A stretch of 64,000 nt of DNA from Rhynchopus sp. YZ270_cl-10. Lineage: Eukaryota > Euglenozoa > Diplonemea > Diplonemida > Diplonemidae. Position numbers and translations under genes: made by a program. Positions within the stretch are counted from its first letter, which is position 1. Each line of letters starts with the position of its first letter. The notes below the pieces were generated by a model, which was not told where the DNA came from, ran no database searches, and worked only from the letters and a program-made list of their open reading frames with translations. This document shows positions 53,901 through 63,600 of this stretch, one piece after another. The stretch covers positions 558,001 to 622,000 of the forward strand of contig OZ037876.1 of NCBI GenBank assembly GCA_964035575.1, read 5' to 3'.

Positions 53901-55370
53901 CGTTTTTTTGAATGCCTTTTCGTCTGAATCGTTGAAGCAATACGACGGCCGAGGCAACCACAACAACGAATCGGAGTACCCCGTATAATCAAGCCGCCGT
54001 GCCATGACTGCGCGAGCGTCATATCGTAAGACATACCCCCGGTCGCCTTCTCTATCTCGGTGCAGGGTCGCACCCTCCCACCCCTCCACGACACTCTCCT
54101 CATCGTTCACACCCTGACGCGAGAAGGACAGTGTTAGCGTATCGCCTAGACGCTTTTCAAGCTGTGTTGTGTCATCAGCATCAGTATTCAGCACCTCCCA
54201 GCGAGGCTCCTGAGACCCAAACCTCGTTGCAAGGTACACCACCGGGGCGTGCCACTCCCTGGTCCAAAGAAAGAGAGGAAGCGACACCGCCCAGGGCACT
54301 GCAGGTCTGTGCAGTTCGAGATACCGTGCCACATCGCGCGCTAAGTTCGTACAGGCCTCTTCACTAAAGCATGCCCCCCGCCATGTACGTACCTGCCGTA
54401 CCCCCTCGAGAACGCCCCACACAGGGGACATCTCTGTCTGATTTGGCTTCGGTGTGGCAACGTAGTTGCGCACCTCGTCGAGAACAGGGTGTTCGCTGGT
54501 GGAGAGCACTTTGCGGTCGACCTCGCGTTTTAAGAGATTTGTGGTGTTTTTATCAGAAAGAGCGTTGTCAAGGGTGATGGCATTCGTGTCAACTTCTCCG
54601 GTGACAATACTGTTTAGCTCTTTGAGTTGTTTGCGCAGGGTGTCAGCGTGAAGGCGTTTTTGGGTGAGCTCTGTGTTGAGCGCCATGACATTGTTTTTGT
54701 GCACCCTTTTTGCTTCTCGTGTGTCCTTTTCGACGTTGCGGGCTACCTGGTTCAACCTCTCCACCTCCTGACGGAGTTGCGCTACCTCCTCTGTTGTCTC
54801 GATATTCTCCAAATCGCTTGCCTTAGAAGCAACGTCAATAGCGAGATTCACTGCCACCACTTCCTTCTGAATGACCCCAAGCCTCTCAACACACCTCTTC
54901 AACGCAGCCTTCCGCTCATCAACCTGGTTCGAAAGCGATTTGGCAGACTCCGGATCTTTAAAATTCTTCGTTTCCTTCGCTTCCTCTGCTCTCTCTAATG
55001 CGAACTTCGCTCTGTTTAACGCGGCAGTCGCTTCGGAAAACATTTTTTGCATTGTTTCCTCGCTTTTAGAGTGTTCATTATCACGGTAGTTGAAGGAGAA
55101 TTGACGAAACGGTTCTTCATTGTCTTGCGAGGGAGTGCAATATGCATAAGCAAGCTTGTCTGCAACGAACGTCTTTTTCTTCTTTTTCGGGACAACGATT
55201 GGAGCAGAGGGAGACGCAGGACCGGCTTGCGGTGACGCAGGGGACGAAGCCTCATTTCGCCTCCCACTACGTTGTGGCTTAGGCTTCTCAGGTGGTTTAG
55301 GAGCGGATGAGTTGATTTCTCGGGGTATCGGCTTCCCTGCCCCTTTGATTGTTAAGCTGTCGGAGAACAT
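51000..55370 (-). CDS. Large coiled-coil protein with Cys-rich module and C-terminal ADP-ribosyltransferase-like domain
   Basis: A single 1456-residue frame from ATG at 55370. The N-terminus is Pro/Lys-rich and basic. Residues about 95-290 form a coiled coil (EATAALNRAKFALERAEEAK, VAQLRQEVERLNQVARNVEK). The middle 700 residues are globular and unrecognised. A Cys cluster follows: C1107, C1110, C1134, C1139, C1147, C1150 and C1154, suggesting two zinc sites of RING/ZZ/B-box style. The last 150 residues match an R-S-E ADP-ribosyltransferase order: HRG at 1310, FTGSTES at about 1368, then YSRFSRRGEVFFPPNCIF at about 1386, very like the S-x-E-x-EVLFPP-x-x-x-F block of ARTs, though only one Glu of the usual pair is present. 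Function is inferred as ADP-ribose transfer or an inactive relative. The final codons overlap GGTAAGTAA, a good splice donor, so a further exon is possible. Confidence 0.7.
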   Translation of the reverse strand: MFSDSLTIKGAGKPIPREINSSAPKPPEKPKPQRSGRRNEASSPASPQAGPASPSAPIVVPKKKKKTFVADKLAYAYCTPSQDNEEPFRQFSFNYRDNEHSKSEETMQKMFSEATAALNRAKFALERAEEAKETKNFKDPESAKSLSNQVDERKAALKRCVERLGVIQKEVVAVNLAIDVASKASDLENIETTEEVAQLRQEVERLNQVARNVEKDTREAKRVHKNNVMALNTELTQKRLHADTLRKQLKELNSIVTGEVDTNAITLDNALSDKNTTNLLKREVDRKVLSTSEHPVLDEVRNYVATPKPNQTEMSPVWGVLEGVRQVRTWRGACFSEEACTNLARDVARYLELHRPAVPWAVSLPLFLWTREWHAPVVYLATRFGSQEPRWEVLNTDADDTTQLEKRLGDTLTLSFSRQGVNDEESVVEGWEGATLHRDREGDRGYVLRYDARAVMARRLDYTGYSDSLLWLPRPSYCFNDSDEKAFKKTWFTTQRPHPSALELVYSKSCEEPLSSHDEQLLCEPLLDPEIDELIHLCRKKVNPNKFSQALADRAADILDADVQRPLALPPKIAFGLNAIDGAVPPRSSSALLTTRDTSGSRGFSKQILQPNGEPTCITTPNICLESHIALSFERCTPLMVTEMLDALRSPDLSIDNEEDDPSQRSLPEHPGCTLFVHTDCPKKMETMVKQMDPLQRTGTTLHGIVLPGVVQGGRDDQQYLDLGKEDSVVKLSGPNAHTFLGEFSRDTIAANVATAVAHCKAIGYVDGVAPIPHTICVAFTIKDKKGAKPPAAVAEETTILLEKELRSVWSDQKGPNVLAVYADDVASNAKFVGKHGTGKMLATFLWCEVQGVAVCSIDSSVQDITNKDFLKQNLPPSMKVRDIRGVFLYCNGPTTECLEWTQSLPRGCVVHGGASTRCRALIFASERKANPVRRNLIKIWLTMMADSKPYAKTDEAVTVPYSLLRTASMTGDAQPFIIELSRLSDPEEKVTVQLSVQAGGVDAVPTPNATPCTSVDAAFTLPPLLLRAVVDASQGKPHATMTPGELIQAFSLQILHWEQKRIFIMSFSGRRHLLAEHVQIPTTTKGGNEISTPTEVPKSKGSGPPCALCDAPLLSYARFRFNAVNSPSIPYMCYYTDCSTKRVDICKLCAYKCHVYEMNRYGRRSRYQYSDIVQDAFTHKTLGTPATAVHDHPTKGSITYTADATVRQMSELIFKNDAGEEYPCKPHLGAVYNTTEMPYRVELGMWMYRQVAPYVQHLLAAVAAVPHLQAFSYSALTNSKEKRQRVSLSVGATPLWGVRYCTAWSAKLHRGKLIYNPGILSVYGWEHVNTVHDCAREAFHAHYDVHRLCVETHKGRPAEVVPIRIFTGSTESRKQLRGTLIGPYSRFSRRGEVFFPPNCIFLSEATLQDVTLKEIEQSDGAATLLARRMLVGAEPGEAKTIFAIINALKQDSFGK

Positions 55371-56429
55371 CGTAATATGAGAAAAAAAAAGTTTTGGAAC
55401 CTAAGCCTCAAAATGTTCTCTCAAAAATAGATGAATATATCCAAGAGATGCATCACATTGTGCATTTTCGTTTAAAATTCTGAAGGTTAGGTGGAGAGTG
55501 ATCAGAGGGAGAAGGAGGAGGGAGAGAAGGGTGTAAATTGGAGGAGGAGAGGAGGATTCCATTTTGGTATTTGTGCTTTTTTGTTGATAAAAAAAAATGT
55601 GAAGGGGAAGAGGGGTGGTCTTGGAGGGGAATCGAAAAAATGAAAAATAAAAATAAAAACGCGGAACAAAATGATCGGGAATGGGGAGAGAGAAAAATTG
55701 GTGGAAAAGGAGGGGGGGTCTGACACTTTAGGAAAAGGGTAAACGGGCAAAGGCTGAAGGGGGGGTTTTTTTTTTGCTGTTTTTTGTTTTGTTTGCACGT
55801 CGTAAAAATGAAAATAAAAAAAAATGACGGAGCAAAACAACTCTTTTTGATAGGGGGCACTGTAAATCGATCTTCTTGTTTTTTTTTCCTCTTTTCTTTC
55901 CCTCCTGATCGTGGAGGCGAGATCTCCCCCTTTACACTTTTTTTTTTGAAAGATGAAAATATGCCTTTCGTGCACATAATCATTCAATCTCTAAAAAATA
56001 TGGTTGTCACCTCTGTCTTAGGATAACACCTGTATTCGAAATCGTGATGCAAACACACTCTCGTCGTTTTCTCTCGCAGTGCGTTTATGATAGGGGGAAA
56101 GGGAAAAGGAGAGTACAGATGAGAAGAAGTGAACGGGGGGGTATTCCCCCTCACAGAAAAAAAAAAAAGGGAGTATTTTTTTTTTTTTACACCTTTTCGT
56201 ATGCCATGATTTTCTTCCTTTTTTCTTCTTCAAAAAACGGCATAACCAATTCCCATTTTTTTTTGTACCCAACCTTTTCCCTTCCCCCTTTCCCTTAAAA
56301 ATGCAGTGATAGTTCGTGATCGCTCTTATATGTGAATTAGCCCTTCATCCTTCATCCTTGCCTCTCCCAAATTATTGCTAGGTTGTGTCTGGAAAGTCTT
56401 TTTTTGTATTTTTTGAAAAAAAACTCAAA
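55371..56429. other. Intergenic region, purine-rich and T-run rich
   Basis: No gene. Long G/A-rich and T-rich tracts, a variant type A hairpin at 55947-55982 and a relative with CTCTCGTCG loop at 56040-56095. Confidence 0.5.
55947..55982 (+). repeat. Hairpin repeat, type A variant
   Basis: GAAAGATGAAAATATGC, loop CTTTCGT, GCACATAATCAT. TATGC pairs with GCACATA with one bulge. Confidence 0.45.
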
Positions 56430-57776
56430 TTAGTCGGCATCCATTGCGTTTTCTTCCTTTGAGGTTTTTGCCCTTTTTGCGGTGTTCTTGGCTTTCCTAA
56501 TGCGCTGGGGGTGGGAGGGGGCGAGGAGAGAGGCCTTGGCAATGCTTTGGCAGGCGGGGTCCTGGATGCTCTTCGAGGTCTTGATGTTTTCGCCGAGGGG
56601 GAGGCCGGTGAGACGGACGATGCCGTTGGGGGTGAGCATGATGGTCCAGGAGAAGCGTGCGGTGACGTCCTGCTTCTTCGTCTTGAGGACGGGCATAGGG
56701 TCAACCATGTCCAGACGCTTCAGCTCGTTGATCCCCAGCTTCGCCTTCGGCAGGTCCTCAAAGTTACGCGTGCTGAAAGGGAACATCTGGAACTTTTCTC
56801 TAACGCTTGCGAGAACATAGTGCGCAGCGCGAATGCGTGGTGCCAACATAATGTCATTGCGACGCACAATAGTGGTAGGCTCCTCAGCGCAATGCAGTTG
56901 TGTGTGTCCCGAGGACATCACCACGTCCACGTGCCACACCTCGTTTGCCCCAAACATAACCTCGTCGACCTCCTGGAACTGCTCGTCCATGTCGGAGATT
57001 TTGACGGAGATGATCGTGGCAGGCCCAATCTGGTTCCATCTCAGCACCCTGTGCGACAGAACTCCCTGCACATTTGACACACCGAAGTCCTCCGCAACAC
57101 GTGAGTACATGTTCGTCACTGCGGCGTTCGAGTTCTGGAGGTCGGGTCTCATTAATCTGCATGTCAGCTCCATTGCTGCGTAGGCGGCGGCGGTGACGTC
57201 GGCAGACTTGAGGTGCGAGCGTGTGGCGTCACCGACGATGACGGTGTGCGCGACCTGGCTGACGTATCCGTCGATCTGGCAGGCGAGGTGCACCTTGGCG
57301 ATGTCACCGTCTGCGAGAATGTGGTCGGTGTTCTCGCCCTCGATGGGCGAGTAGTGGCAGGTGATGTCGTTGCAGGAAATGTTCGTAGGGAAGGCGATGC
57401 CCTTGAAGACAGGCTCACCGTCTTCGGTCTTCTTGTTGAAGACAGTGCCGCAGAAGGTCTCGATTTTCTCATCACCCATCTTGCAGAGATCCTTTGTCGA
57501 TGCACCGGGCACCATTTCGCTGATGAGCACCTCAAGCGTTGCCTGCACGAAGTTCGACGCGATCTTGTAGCGCTCGGCGACGTTCTCGTACTGGATGCTC
57601 TCCTGCTCCACCTCGAAGGGCTCGTCGCTGTACTCGTCGTCCGACTCCTCCCAGTTCACGTCGTCACGGTCGATCTTCTCCTTCAGTTTGCTGAGCGACC
57701 TCTTCTTGTTGTCATCTCTCTTCTCAAGAGCCGTCATACGGCTCTTGCTACGGGAGTGCACGATACCACGACCCAT
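56430..57776 (-). CDS. PA2G4: PA2G4/EBP1-like proliferation-associated protein (M24 fold, non-peptidase)
   Basis: One exon, 448 residues, ATG at 57776. Residues about 65-400 align with the PA2G4/EBP1 branch of the M24 methionine aminopeptidase fold: VAERYKIASNFVQATLEVLI, CKMGDEKIE, GIAFPTNISCNDITCHYSP (GIAFPTSISVNNCVCHFSP in human), GDIAKVHLACQIDGYVSQVAHTVIVG, then MPFSTRNFEDLPKAKLG-type C-terminal sequence. The metal-binding Asp/His/Glu set of true aminopeptidases is not intact (HLACQIDG in place of the catalytic IDxG-VDG-D pair order), as in EBP1. The C-terminus is Lys-rich (KAKNTAKRAKTSKEEN), matching the RNA-binding tail. Family members bind rRNA and ribosomes and affect growth. The 60-residue basic/acidic N-terminal extension is unusual. 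No intron, unlike most neighbours. Confidence 0.92.
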   Translation of the reverse strand: MGRGIVHSRSKSRMTALEKRDDNKKRSLSKLKEKIDRDDVNWEESDDEYSDEPFEVEQESIQYENVAERYKIASNFVQATLEVLISEMVPGASTKDLCKMGDEKIETFCGTVFNKKTEDGEPVFKGIAFPTNISCNDITCHYSPIEGENTDHILADGDIAKVHLACQIDGYVSQVAHTVIVGDATRSHLKSADVTAAAYAAMELTCRLMRPDLQNSNAAVTNMYSRVAEDFGVSNVQGVLSHRVLRWNQIGPATIISVKISDMDEQFQEVDEVMFGANEVWHVDVVMSSGHTQLHCAEEPTTIVRRNDIMLAPRIRAAHYVLASVREKFQMFPFSTRNFEDLPKAKLGINELKRLDMVDPMPVLKTKKQDVTARFSWTIMLTPNGIVRLTGLPLGENIKTSKSIQDPACQSIAKASLLAPSHPQRIRKAKNTAKRAKTSKEENAMDAD

Positions 57777-58283
57777 TGTGTATTCGGGGGGGCTTCTTTT
57801 CTTTCTGTATATAAAGGATGTTTCAAATGGAAGTAGATGTTCTATTTATAGAAAAATGGCGTTTTTTTTGGGATGAGAAAATCCTTCACATTATAGGGAT
57901 GAGGGAGGGGGTTTAGCATTTTAATCGCAGCATCAATAATGTTGGTTAGAAGTTAGCGTCCTGGAATATAAAAAAAAGTATATCTTACAGGAAGGGGTCA
58001 GATAACAGAACGAAGGTGCCATGGAAATGGCAGGTTACCAAAAAAAAGGAAAAATAGTGTTGGTAACGCTTTTGGTAGAAGAGCGTTGGGATTTGACTCC
58101 GCGCATTTTTCAACACAGATTTTAAAAAAAGAAAAGTTGATAAGATGATTATAAGCCTCTCTTGCTTAGTCACCTAAATAACACATATTCACCCACCCCC
58201 AAAAAAGCTACAGAAGGTTGACAAGCTTCTTTATACAGCTTGACGCAACTTCTTAGCAAATCGATTCCCTTGGTCCCTCTCCC
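57777..58283. other. Spacer between the PA2G4 and receptor-like genes
   Basis: It holds one type A hairpin (58134-58176) and short A/T runs; nothing else seen. Confidence 0.5.
58134..58176 (+). repeat. Hairpin repeat, type A
   Basis: AAAGTTGATAAGATGATT, ATAAGC, loop CTCTCTT, GCTTAG, TCACCTA. It follows an A run and sits between two codirectional genes. Confidence 0.72.
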
Positions 58284-59694
58284 TCAACTCGAAACCTCGT
58301 CCATGTCATCGTGTATTATGATATCTTCCTTCGAGGAGGTCGAACCTTCTTCGACGCTTGCAGGCATGCTTGTCTTGTGCACTTCCCCAGAGTCTAATAT
58401 TTTGCCGCTTTTCTTCCCGCGACTAGCCTTGCTCGAGCTTTCTTCTACACCTTCGACGGAGATCTCTGTGTCCTCAATGCCTTCTTGGTTTAGGATGTCC
58501 GGTGTGTTGTCCTGTTGGTGCTGCTTCATTTCGATGTTTTGCTCTGGAGCAGTGCTAGGCGCGGATTCCCCTTTGCGGATGCGTCTGTTATTTCGGATGT
58601 GTTCTTCAGATGCCTCTTCCTCTGATTTATTCTGCTTTAGATCAGTAAAGCCGGAAATACGCATGCCTCCCAGATCTGTCAAGGACCGCCCCCCTGTGGG
58701 ACGCAAGACAGCAGAGTTGCCTTGGTGTGTAAAGTGGTACTGCACGCCAAGACAGACTGCACCTCCGATGACCAAGAGGCACCCAAGGACGATCACTGCA
58801 ATGAGCTTACCACCGCTGAGGACTGTTGTGTGGTGTTCGAATTCAAATGTCCATAAAAAATCGCTTTCTATTCAGAAGTTGAAATAAAGTGGAGTTTTGT
58901 AGATAAGAGACGGGCAAGATGGATGCCAGCCTTTATTATCAAAGTCGTGACATACCTGGTGGCGAATCTGGTGAGGGTGTCTCCGGTGGAGGTCCAAACC
59001 ACGGTGCTGAGCTATCCTCGTATTTGATTTGGAGTTTGAATAATGTCCCAAAATGCGCTGAGGCACGTGTCAAGGAGAGCCTCTGTTGTATGAAGTAGTA
59101 TGTGACAATGCGCTGTACGGATGCGTCTGCGTCGCTCACGTTGAAGTACACATAAAGTAGATGTGGAGACCGTGTTACCTGTGTTGACATAGAGAGCACT
59201 GCGATATTCGTTTCGAGAGAGGACCTTAGATCGTTCGTGATGGCCTGTTGGAAGTCCGCTGTCGCTCTGAAGCCACGCAGGTCACTGAAGCCTTTTATCG
59301 CAATTCTGCCTTCACCGATTCGCCGTTCGCATTCTGTTGCAGACGTACCGCCGCAGGCGGCAGAGGCGCAGCCATTTGTGAGAACTGCTTCGTAGTGCTG
59401 CCCCTTGATGCACACACCACGCACCCTACACCTGCCGGTAGACGCATTTACCAAGGGGGAGTAGAAGCTGCATTGGTACGGAATGTCTTCGGAGCACATC
59501 GTCGCCCCCTTGCGCACACCGCACCATCTGCATTCAAGACCCGAAGGACGTTCGCTGCACGACGTTTTGTCTGAAGACTCGCATTGGTTGTGTCTCGACA
59601 CAACATAGGAGGAGCAGTCCACCACATCGTCCATGGGTCCTGCACGGCACAACTTCACAACACAGATTAACAGCAACACTTCACATACTCTCAT
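58284..59694 (-). CDS. Type I single-pass surface protein with PSI-like Cys-rich ectodomain (2 exons)
   Basis: Exon 58956-59694 and exon 58284-58822 join within a Val codon over a 133-bp intron (CCAG|GTATGT to AACAG), giving 425 residues. Residues 1-18 (MRVCEVLLLICVVKLCRA) are a signal peptide. Residues 25-120 are Cys-rich (CSSYVVSRHNQCESSDKTSC, LECRWCGVRKGATMCSE), the spacing of PSI/plexin-type repeats. Residues about 130-235 (IAIKGFSDLRGFRATADFQQ, VYFNVSDADASVQRIVTYYF) may form a SEA- or ferredoxin-like domain. A juxtamembrane Pro-rich segment leads to one transmembrane helix at about 251-272 (LIAVIVLGCLLVIGGAVCLG) encoded at the start of exon 2. The 150-residue cytoplasmic tail is acidic and Ser-rich. 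NAS and NVS are potential N-glycosylation sites. No ligand can be named. Confidence 0.8.
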
Positions 59695-59866
59695 GGTGTA
59701 GGTAGGGTGGTGGGGGGCTGCGCTCCATCTGTAGGGGGGAGTGGATGGTTGGTGTACCGATAGAGAGCAGGTGGCAAACGATGTATTGTATCACCTAGGA
59801 TAGGGGTACATGTGCATCGAAAAAAAAACGGACTCCCAAGAGAGGAGGTGGCAAAGAGAAAAGAAA

Positions 59867-59910
59867 AGTTTATAAGATGATCCTAAGCCTCTCGTGCTTA
59901 GTCATCTTAT
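59867..59910 (+). repeat. Hairpin repeat, type A
   Basis: AAGTTTATAAGATGATC, stem CTAAGC, loop CTCTCGT, stem GCTTAG, TCATCTTAT. Here the outer arm GATGA/TCATC is perfectly paired, whereas most copies have TCACC: a compensating change. Confidence 0.78.
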
Positions 59911-60415
59911 CATGTTCGTTATCGCACAGCATCAGATAAAATATGACAGAATGAATATTCCGCATAATCTTCAAATAGTATTGAACATTCACGCTTATGA
60001 TGGGATATTTGTTTCCTTTTGTAACAAAAGGTTGTAAGGAAAAGGGCAGAAATAACGCAAAAACACCGTCTCAACGAAAGGGGAAGGGGGAGGAAGAATG
60101 GGAGGCGATGATGTACAGGAAAAAAAAAAAATTCCGGTATGAAATTGCGTCTGTGGTTTCTCACCGAACTGCTACACAGCGGGGTAGTCTCAGAAAAGCG
60201 CAGAAGGGTTGGAAAAAAAAGGGAGGGTAGAGAGGGGGGGGAAAAGGGTTTTCAAATATTGCTGATACACTGTTGGTGTTCTATAGAGGGGGGATGAAGG
60301 CGTTATATGTTCAACAAAGGGTTTTGAAACAAAGCTATGATTTTTATTCCCTAAAGATACAGATGGTTTTGTTAGTTTGCTCTAAAAAAAAGGGGGGGGA
60401 GAGGGGGTGCAGGGA

Positions 60416-60460
60416 AAGTTGGTAAGATGATTCTAAGCCTCGGATGCTTAGTCACCTAAA
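60416..60460 (+). repeat. Hairpin repeat, type A
   Basis: AAGTTGGTAAGATGATT, stem CTAAGC, loop CTCGGAT, stem GCTTAG, TCACCTA. Confidence 0.75.
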
Positions 60461-60685
60461 TAAAAAATACCACAAAAAAAAATAAGGGGACAGATGAGGG
60501 AAATAAGCTAACCTTTTCATTATTTTTTGAAATCCCTGAAAGTAAGACATCCATTTTTATGCATTTTTTTTTTGGTCAGCATTCTTTATTTTATCTTTGA
60601 GATGTTATAAATTGTCGACAAAGAAACACCAAAAAAAAGGGGCACAAAAAAAAAAATCTATTCTTTCTTTTTGTAATACATGGTT

Positions 60686-63600
60686 CTAATCAGATCTTGT
60701 CAAACACTGTCGAAGATTCTGCAAAATCTCTTCTTCCGAGGGGAATGCTTCCCCACCTAGGTCGCCCCCTTCTGCTGGCGATGGGGGAGCTTTGGATGGC
60801 GACACCGACACCGCTTTTGGAACTGGAGAGCCTTGGGCAGCATCTTGGAGATCACGCTGTGCAGCTTCAAGCTCTTTTTGGAGTTCTTGAAGTCGGTTGT
60901 AACCTTTTTCAAGCTTTTGTGCACCGGGGCTGAGGGGGTCTTCTGGGGGTACTCCTCCTCCTCCTCCTGCCTTTTTGGCAATTTTCGGAGCCAATGGCGG
61001 GATTGATGCCGCCATTTTGGGTGTCTGTGGTGTAGCCGGTGGCAATGTAGCCGCATCGCGATACGGTGTACTCCGTGCAGACAACGATGCGGCAGCACTC
61101 CGCTCCCTCTCTCTATCCTTCAAAAAATGCAGCCGTCTCTCCCTCGCTGCCACCAACTGACTCCGCGCAACACCGATCTGATGGCTCACCCTCTCCGCCT
61201 CAGCCTCGCTCTGCAGTGCCTGCGCCTCTAATTGATGCAGCTGTGCGGCGTCACCACGCTCCCCATCCTCCCTGGTCTTCTCTGTTAGCGAGACCACTGC
61301 GCGCAAACGGCCCTCCTTCTCCTGCGTCTCTCTCACCAAGGCACGGTGCACCCTCGCAAGGTGTTCCATCGCTGCAACGTACTCAGGGCAGTTCTGAAGC
61401 ATTGCTGCCGTCGGCACCGCCAAAGCGCGTGGTGCAATAGGTGCCGGCACGGCAGGGACTACCACAACAGCACGACGTGACGGGGAGATGTTCACAGAGA
61501 CAGGCAACGCGGCCGGGGTAGGGGTAGGTACAGGGACAGGTGTCGCAAGAATCGGTGGTGAAGGTGCCATAAAGCGAAGTGTTTCTGCCTCTGCTAGAGC
61601 AGCGTGTGCAGCAGCATCTCTCTGTGAAAAGAGGTAGGGGGATGGGTGAGGGTGGGGGTGGGGGGAGGAGTAAATATGGTACCTTCGCTGTCTCCTCCTG
61701 CATCTGACGGAGGTGGACCTGGGTTTCGAAGGCTTGCGCCTTGGCGTCGGCTGCTTTCTGATTATTTTTTTTTTTTTGATTGCTTTTGTGAAGGTTGGGG
61801 TGTGTGTTTGAAAATTCCGTATTGAGTGGTATATACCTGCTGCGAATGGAGGAGCTGTTCGTTGAGCGTTTTGATGTGCGATTCGAGACTTCCGAGCATT
61901 TGGGTGTAGGAGGACTGGAGGGTTTCTGCCTCGCGTTGGTGGCGGTGTTGGAGGTCGCTTTCGAGCTGGTGCAGTTTTGCTTCGGTTTCTGCGGCTTGCT
62001 GCGCTTTGCCGGAGTATGCGATGGCTTCGGCCTGCTCCAAGACAGCGTTGGCGGAGCGCTCTGCACGCTCACGCTCGATGCGCTGGTTGTCGACCATGCG
62101 GAGGAGGTGCGCCTTCATGTTGTTGAGCTCGCATTCCACCTCATCACGCTCGTGGAGGAGCGTCGTCCCTTGCGTCTCTGTCAGCGCCAGCATACTTTGC
62201 TTCATGGTGCGCAGCTCGCTCTCCATGCGTTGTGTCTCCGCTTTCATCTGCCTCTCCTTGCTTGCCTGCACATTCCGCATGCTCTCCATCTCGCTCTCCA
62301 TCCTCGACCGACTCTCGGAAATCCGTCTCCCTCTCGCCTCCTGCCTCTCGTCCACATCCTGCACCTTCGCGCGCACCTTCTGCAACTCATGCAGCACCGC
62401 AAGATCGCCCTCCTGTGCATACCGCAGCACACCGTCCACACGCTCTGCATCCCTCTGCGTTGCATCGCCTACCTCTGCCTGTAAAGACGACACCTGGTGC
62501 TGGAGGTGCTCCCGGTCGTTGTTGCCTTGGTGTTCCTGTGAAATGGTAGATAGCAAGGGGGGAGGAGGAGGAGGAGAGGTGTCGGGATGTGACATACAAG
62601 CTGTCGGTTCTGCAGCTCCATCGCCCGCACGCTCTGTCTAAATTGGTTAAGCTCGTTCTCGAGACGGTGTTTGTCGCCGAGGTTCTGGTGATGTGGTGTT
62701 TCGAGAGATTGAAAATGGGGGAAATCAGTAATACCTTATCCATAGCCATATTCTCGAGACTGTGGAGATGGTTCTGAAGGGCAGCGATCTTTGCCTCATT
62801 GTCAATACGGGCAATGCTCTTCTGCCGGCTCTGTGGGTATTGTCATATTGTTTGAACCATTTTTCCCCCCTCCCACCCTTGAGTATATTTGGTCAACTCC
62901 ACATACCCTCTCTACGTCGATGGTACCCATCTCCGCCAAGGCTTGCCGCAAGGATGCTATCTCCCCCATCATCGCCTCTCTCTGCGCCTTCTCCTCATTC
63001 GCCATGCTCAGCTGCTGATGCAGCCCCCTTGCAATCACCTCTGTGTCCTCCCGCAACGTTGCTATAGGGTCTTCCCTCCGCTTCCTCCTGCTTGGACTTA
63101 AACTCCCTGCGTTTACATCAAGCCCTGCCAGCGCACCTCCAGGCAATGGTGAAGGCACTGTGGGCAGATCGGCTACTCTATGGTTCTGATGAAAGGCATG
63201 GCTTTCGACGGAGGGTGTTCTAGGGGGTGGTGCGAAGTGGCTATCGACAGATCCGTACCGGTATTTGTGTGGTTCGTACATGGTGGAAAGGGAGGCTTGG
63301 CTGCCTGATGCGCGGCGTGATTGGATTGGTTGCAACCCTCCTAGATCGCGGATGACCCGCATCGCTTCGGGGACCGGTATTCTGCTTTGGTTGTTAAGCT
63401 CCAAGAAGCGGTGCGACACTGCAGATACGTCCGGTACGTCAGAGATTGCAAATGATGCGACAGCGTTGCCTGCCGTGTCATGCTTCACAGCACCCACCTC
63501 AACACAACGAGGCTGCACCGAAATCGCTGCCGCGATATCGCATGAGAGCGCGAGCTTAACTTTCTTCAAATTTTCGTGCCCCAAAGCATGCACCCACGGT

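Larger units (their letters stand above)
59695..60685. other. Intergenic region with two type A hairpins
   Basis: Hairpin repeats at 59867 and 60416; otherwise A/T and purine runs. No gene seen. Confidence 0.55.

Noticed and set aside
1343-60460. Reading type A hairpins as hammerhead ribozymes or box C/D snoRNAs
   Set aside because: GATGA is present, but the hammerhead GAAA and cleavage triplet are absent, and there is no CTGA D box at the right place.
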